From an uncultured Ruminococcus sp. (lineage in GTDB: Bacteria > Bacillota > Clostridia > Oscillospirales > Ruminococcaceae), in the NCBI GenBank assembly GCA_902464115.1, contig CABQIF010000008.1, positions 1-32,046 of the forward strand: DNA of 32,046 bases, written 5' to 3'. The position numbers and the translations under genes were made by a program. The notes under the pieces were generated by a model. That model ran no database searches and was not told where the DNA came from. It was given only the letters and a program-made list of their open reading frames with translations. Within the stretch, counting starts at the first letter, position 1, and every line of letters starts with the position of its first letter. This document shows, piece by piece, positions 30,588 through 32,046 of the stretch.

Positions 30588-32046
30588 TTGAAAAAAATTT
30601 TTACAGTTGGGATTGCGATTGGTTGCCTGTTGAGTCTTTGTGCTTGTCAGACAACCATATCACAGCAGCGTTCAGAAACAACTACTCTCACAACGGAGGA
30701 AGTGAAAACAGGAATCGGAACGTTGAAAAATCAGATGTCAGAACAGGAGCAAAAGCGTGTTTCTGTTGGAGCATTGACATTGCTGGGGCAGAATACAGTA
30801 GATGCCAGCTCTTCTGAGCAACCGGTTGTGGCAGTGGAACTCTGGGATAACTTGGATTATTTGAATTGGATGGAAGAACATAAGGAACAGTTTTCGGAGC
30901 AAGACTATCAAAGGCAGGTTGATTTTTATCAATCCAATTCGTTTACATCCATTCATGGAGCGTTGATTGATGGCAGGTATTACACAGGATTTCTGCCATC
31001 TTACGGATATACCGGCGGAGCACTCGACTATTCTTCTGATACAGGAGAAATGATTCATGCAGATACATTTGAAGCGTTCCAGCCGATGTATCGGGATTAT
31101 CTTGACCAGCAAGTGAAAACTGGGAAAATGACGCAGGAAGAGTCAGACCAAACATATGCAGATATGCTGGTACTGTTTCAAAGTGTAATGAATGAAACAT
31201 ATGAAGTCTTAGAAGAGCCAATAGAAACCATTTCTACAGGCGAGGATTTCAAAGACAAATGGGAATTTGATGCGGATGCAGTGGCTTCGATTGCAGATTC
31301 TGTTCAGGAAATTTCTATGTATGATGAAGAACTGGATACAACATTTATCATACATGTAACATTGCCGCCGGATTTTGATGCAGAGAAAACATATCCCATG
31401 TTTGTCATGACAGATGGGGTATGGCGGTTTGGCAATCATCCTGCACTCTGGAATCTCATGCAGGAAAAAGCAGTGGAAGATGTCATTTTAGTTAGCATTG
31501 GATATGATTTCCAGTTGGATGGAACAGATAATGCGGTGAGGGCAACGTATTTTTGTGAGAAAAAAGACCTGTTTCTATCGTTTATCACAGACAACCTAAT
31601 GCCGTATTTGAATGCATCTTATTCCATTGATTTTTCTCAGTCTGCTTTATATGGGCATTCTCTTGGCGGTACTTTTACGCATTACGCAGCATTTCAGTCC
31701 GATTTATTTGAAAATCAGCCATTTCAGTATTATATCATTGGCAGTCCGGCGTTTTGGTCGCCTTATTTTCTAGAAAGTGAATCGAACCCGCCAGAGTATC
31801 AGACAGAATATGGTTATTTTGACCGAAATACAAGTTTCAACAAGACATTATATGTGTGTGGTGGGGAACAGGAAGATGCAGATTATGCGTCCTATTATGG
31901 GGAGAATGATTCTACTTTAGAGGGTATCACACATCTTATGGAGCGATTGAAGGCAGATGGTGTTACAACAGCAGAATGCAAAATTTATGCTGATTCCAAT
32001 CATTATGCATATATTCCGGAGATGTTCCAGACATTTTTCCTGCAAT
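30588..32046 (+). CDS. Lipoprotein with C-terminal esterase-D-like alpha/beta hydrolase domain (partial, runs off window)
   Basis: At least 486 codons from a TTG at 30588, ten bases after AAAGGAG, with no stop before the window end. The N-terminus is MKKIFTVGIAIGCLLSLCAC, a lipoprotein signal with lipobox LCAC and lipid Cys20. Residues about 40-240 are an acidic helical region I do not recognise. From about 250 onward the order matches the esterase D / enterochelin-esterase group: TFIIHVTLPPDFD, YPMFVMTDG, VILVSIGYD, the nucleophile Ser358 in YGHSLGGTF, SPAFW (386-390) and LYVCGGEQED. His472 in SNHYAYIP may be the triad base. In gut relatives this fold often removes acetyl or feruloyl groups from plant fibre or hydrolyses siderophores; the substrate here is unknown. 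A second TTG at 30581 is in another frame and yields only 78 codons. Confidence 0.88.
   Translation, partial: MKKIFTVGIAIGCLLSLCACQTTISQQRSETTTLTTEEVKTGIGTLKNQMSEQEQKRVSVGALTLLGQNTVDASSSEQPVVAVELWDNLDYLNWMEEHKEQFSEQDYQRQVDFYQSNSFTSIHGALIDGRYYTGFLPSYGYTGGALDYSSDTGEMIHADTFEAFQPMYRDYLDQQVKTGKMTQEESDQTYADMLVLFQSVMNETYEVLEEPIETISTGEDFKDKWEFDADAVASIADSVQEISMYDEELDTTFIIHVTLPPDFDAEKTYPMFVMTDGVWRFGNHPALWNLMQEKAVEDVILVSIGYDFQLDGTDNAVRATYFCEKKDLFLSFITDNLMPYLNASYSIDFSQSALYGHSLGGTFTHYAAFQSDLFENQPFQYYIIGSPAFWSPYFLESESNPPEYQTEYGYFDRNTSFNKTLYVCGGEQEDADYASYYGENDSTLEGITHLMERLKADGVTTAECKIYADSNHYAYIPEMFQTFFLQ

Noticed and set aside
30581..30817. A 78-codon frame starting TTG at 30581
   Set aside because: The frame starting 7 bases later gives a clear lipoprotein signal and remains open to the window end with an esterase domain, so that is the real gene.
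1..32046. tRNA or rRNA genes, insertion sequences, prophage, CRISPR arrays, attachment sites
   Set aside because: I looked on both strands and saw no cloverleaf with conserved T-loop, no regularly spaced repeats, no transposase or integrase, and no long inverted repeats beyond terminators.

Overview
The window looks like chromosomal DNA of a Gram-positive gut clostridium of the Ruminococcus / Oscillospiraceae type (inference). The clues are a secreted GH10 xylanase ending in a type I dockerin (cellulosome assembly), a CIRCE/HrcA heat-shock operator, a cotJABC spore-coat operon, a long single-chain PurL, and strong AGGAGG ribosome sites with sigma-A promoters of the TTGACA-17-TATAAT kind. No tRNA, rRNA, insertion sequence, phage gene, attachment site or CRISPR array was seen, so this is core chromosome with a few accessory genes.

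Layout. 1-840 (- strand): two tandem, nearly identical small heat-shock protein genes behind a perfect CIRCE element. 900-2960 (-): CBM22-GH10-dockerin xylanase with its own terminator, promoter and hairpin leader. 3050-4350 (+): cotJA-cotJB-cotJC. 4362-8602 (-): a THUMP/RlmL-type rRNA methyltransferase and a class A penicillin-binding protein with unusual tails; divergent from the latter is a small BofC-domain membrane protein (+). 9133-14366 (-): mtaB-purL, a tightly coupled pair. 14372-18028 (+): an HPr-like regulator without the active-site histidine, a D,D-carboxypeptidase-like protein that has lost all three catalytic motifs, glucose-6-phosphate isomerase and a small P-loop protein. 17999-22070 (+): yceD-rpmF, then a strongly structured leader and der-plsY-gpsA (ribosome assembly GTPase plus the first steps of phospholipid synthesis). 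22137-23063 (+): a LysR regulator. 23153-26028 (-): the GTPase/ATPase YchF and a SpoVB/MurJ-like flippase. 26109-30553 (+): a PLP aminotransferase, an unknown conserved protein, trpS with a small Imm51-like gene, then mazG-rqcP. 30588 to the right edge (+): a lipoprotein with a C-terminal esterase-D-like alpha/beta hydrolase domain, cut by the window end.

How the genes fit together. Most of the window is housekeeping: translation (trpS, rpmF, yceD, der, ychF, mtaB, rqcP, rRNA methylase), envelope growth (class A PBP, flippase, plsY, gpsA) and central metabolism (pgi, purL). On top lie three themes: plant-fibre degradation (xylanase), stress response (HrcA-controlled Hsp20 pair) and spore-associated functions (cotJ operon, SpoVB-like flippase, BofC-like protein). 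The observations that most deserve a second look are the catalytically dead DacF-like protein, the multi-helix leader before der, the tandem Hsp20 genes with their CIRCE and extra half-site, and three small proteins of unknown or unsure function.
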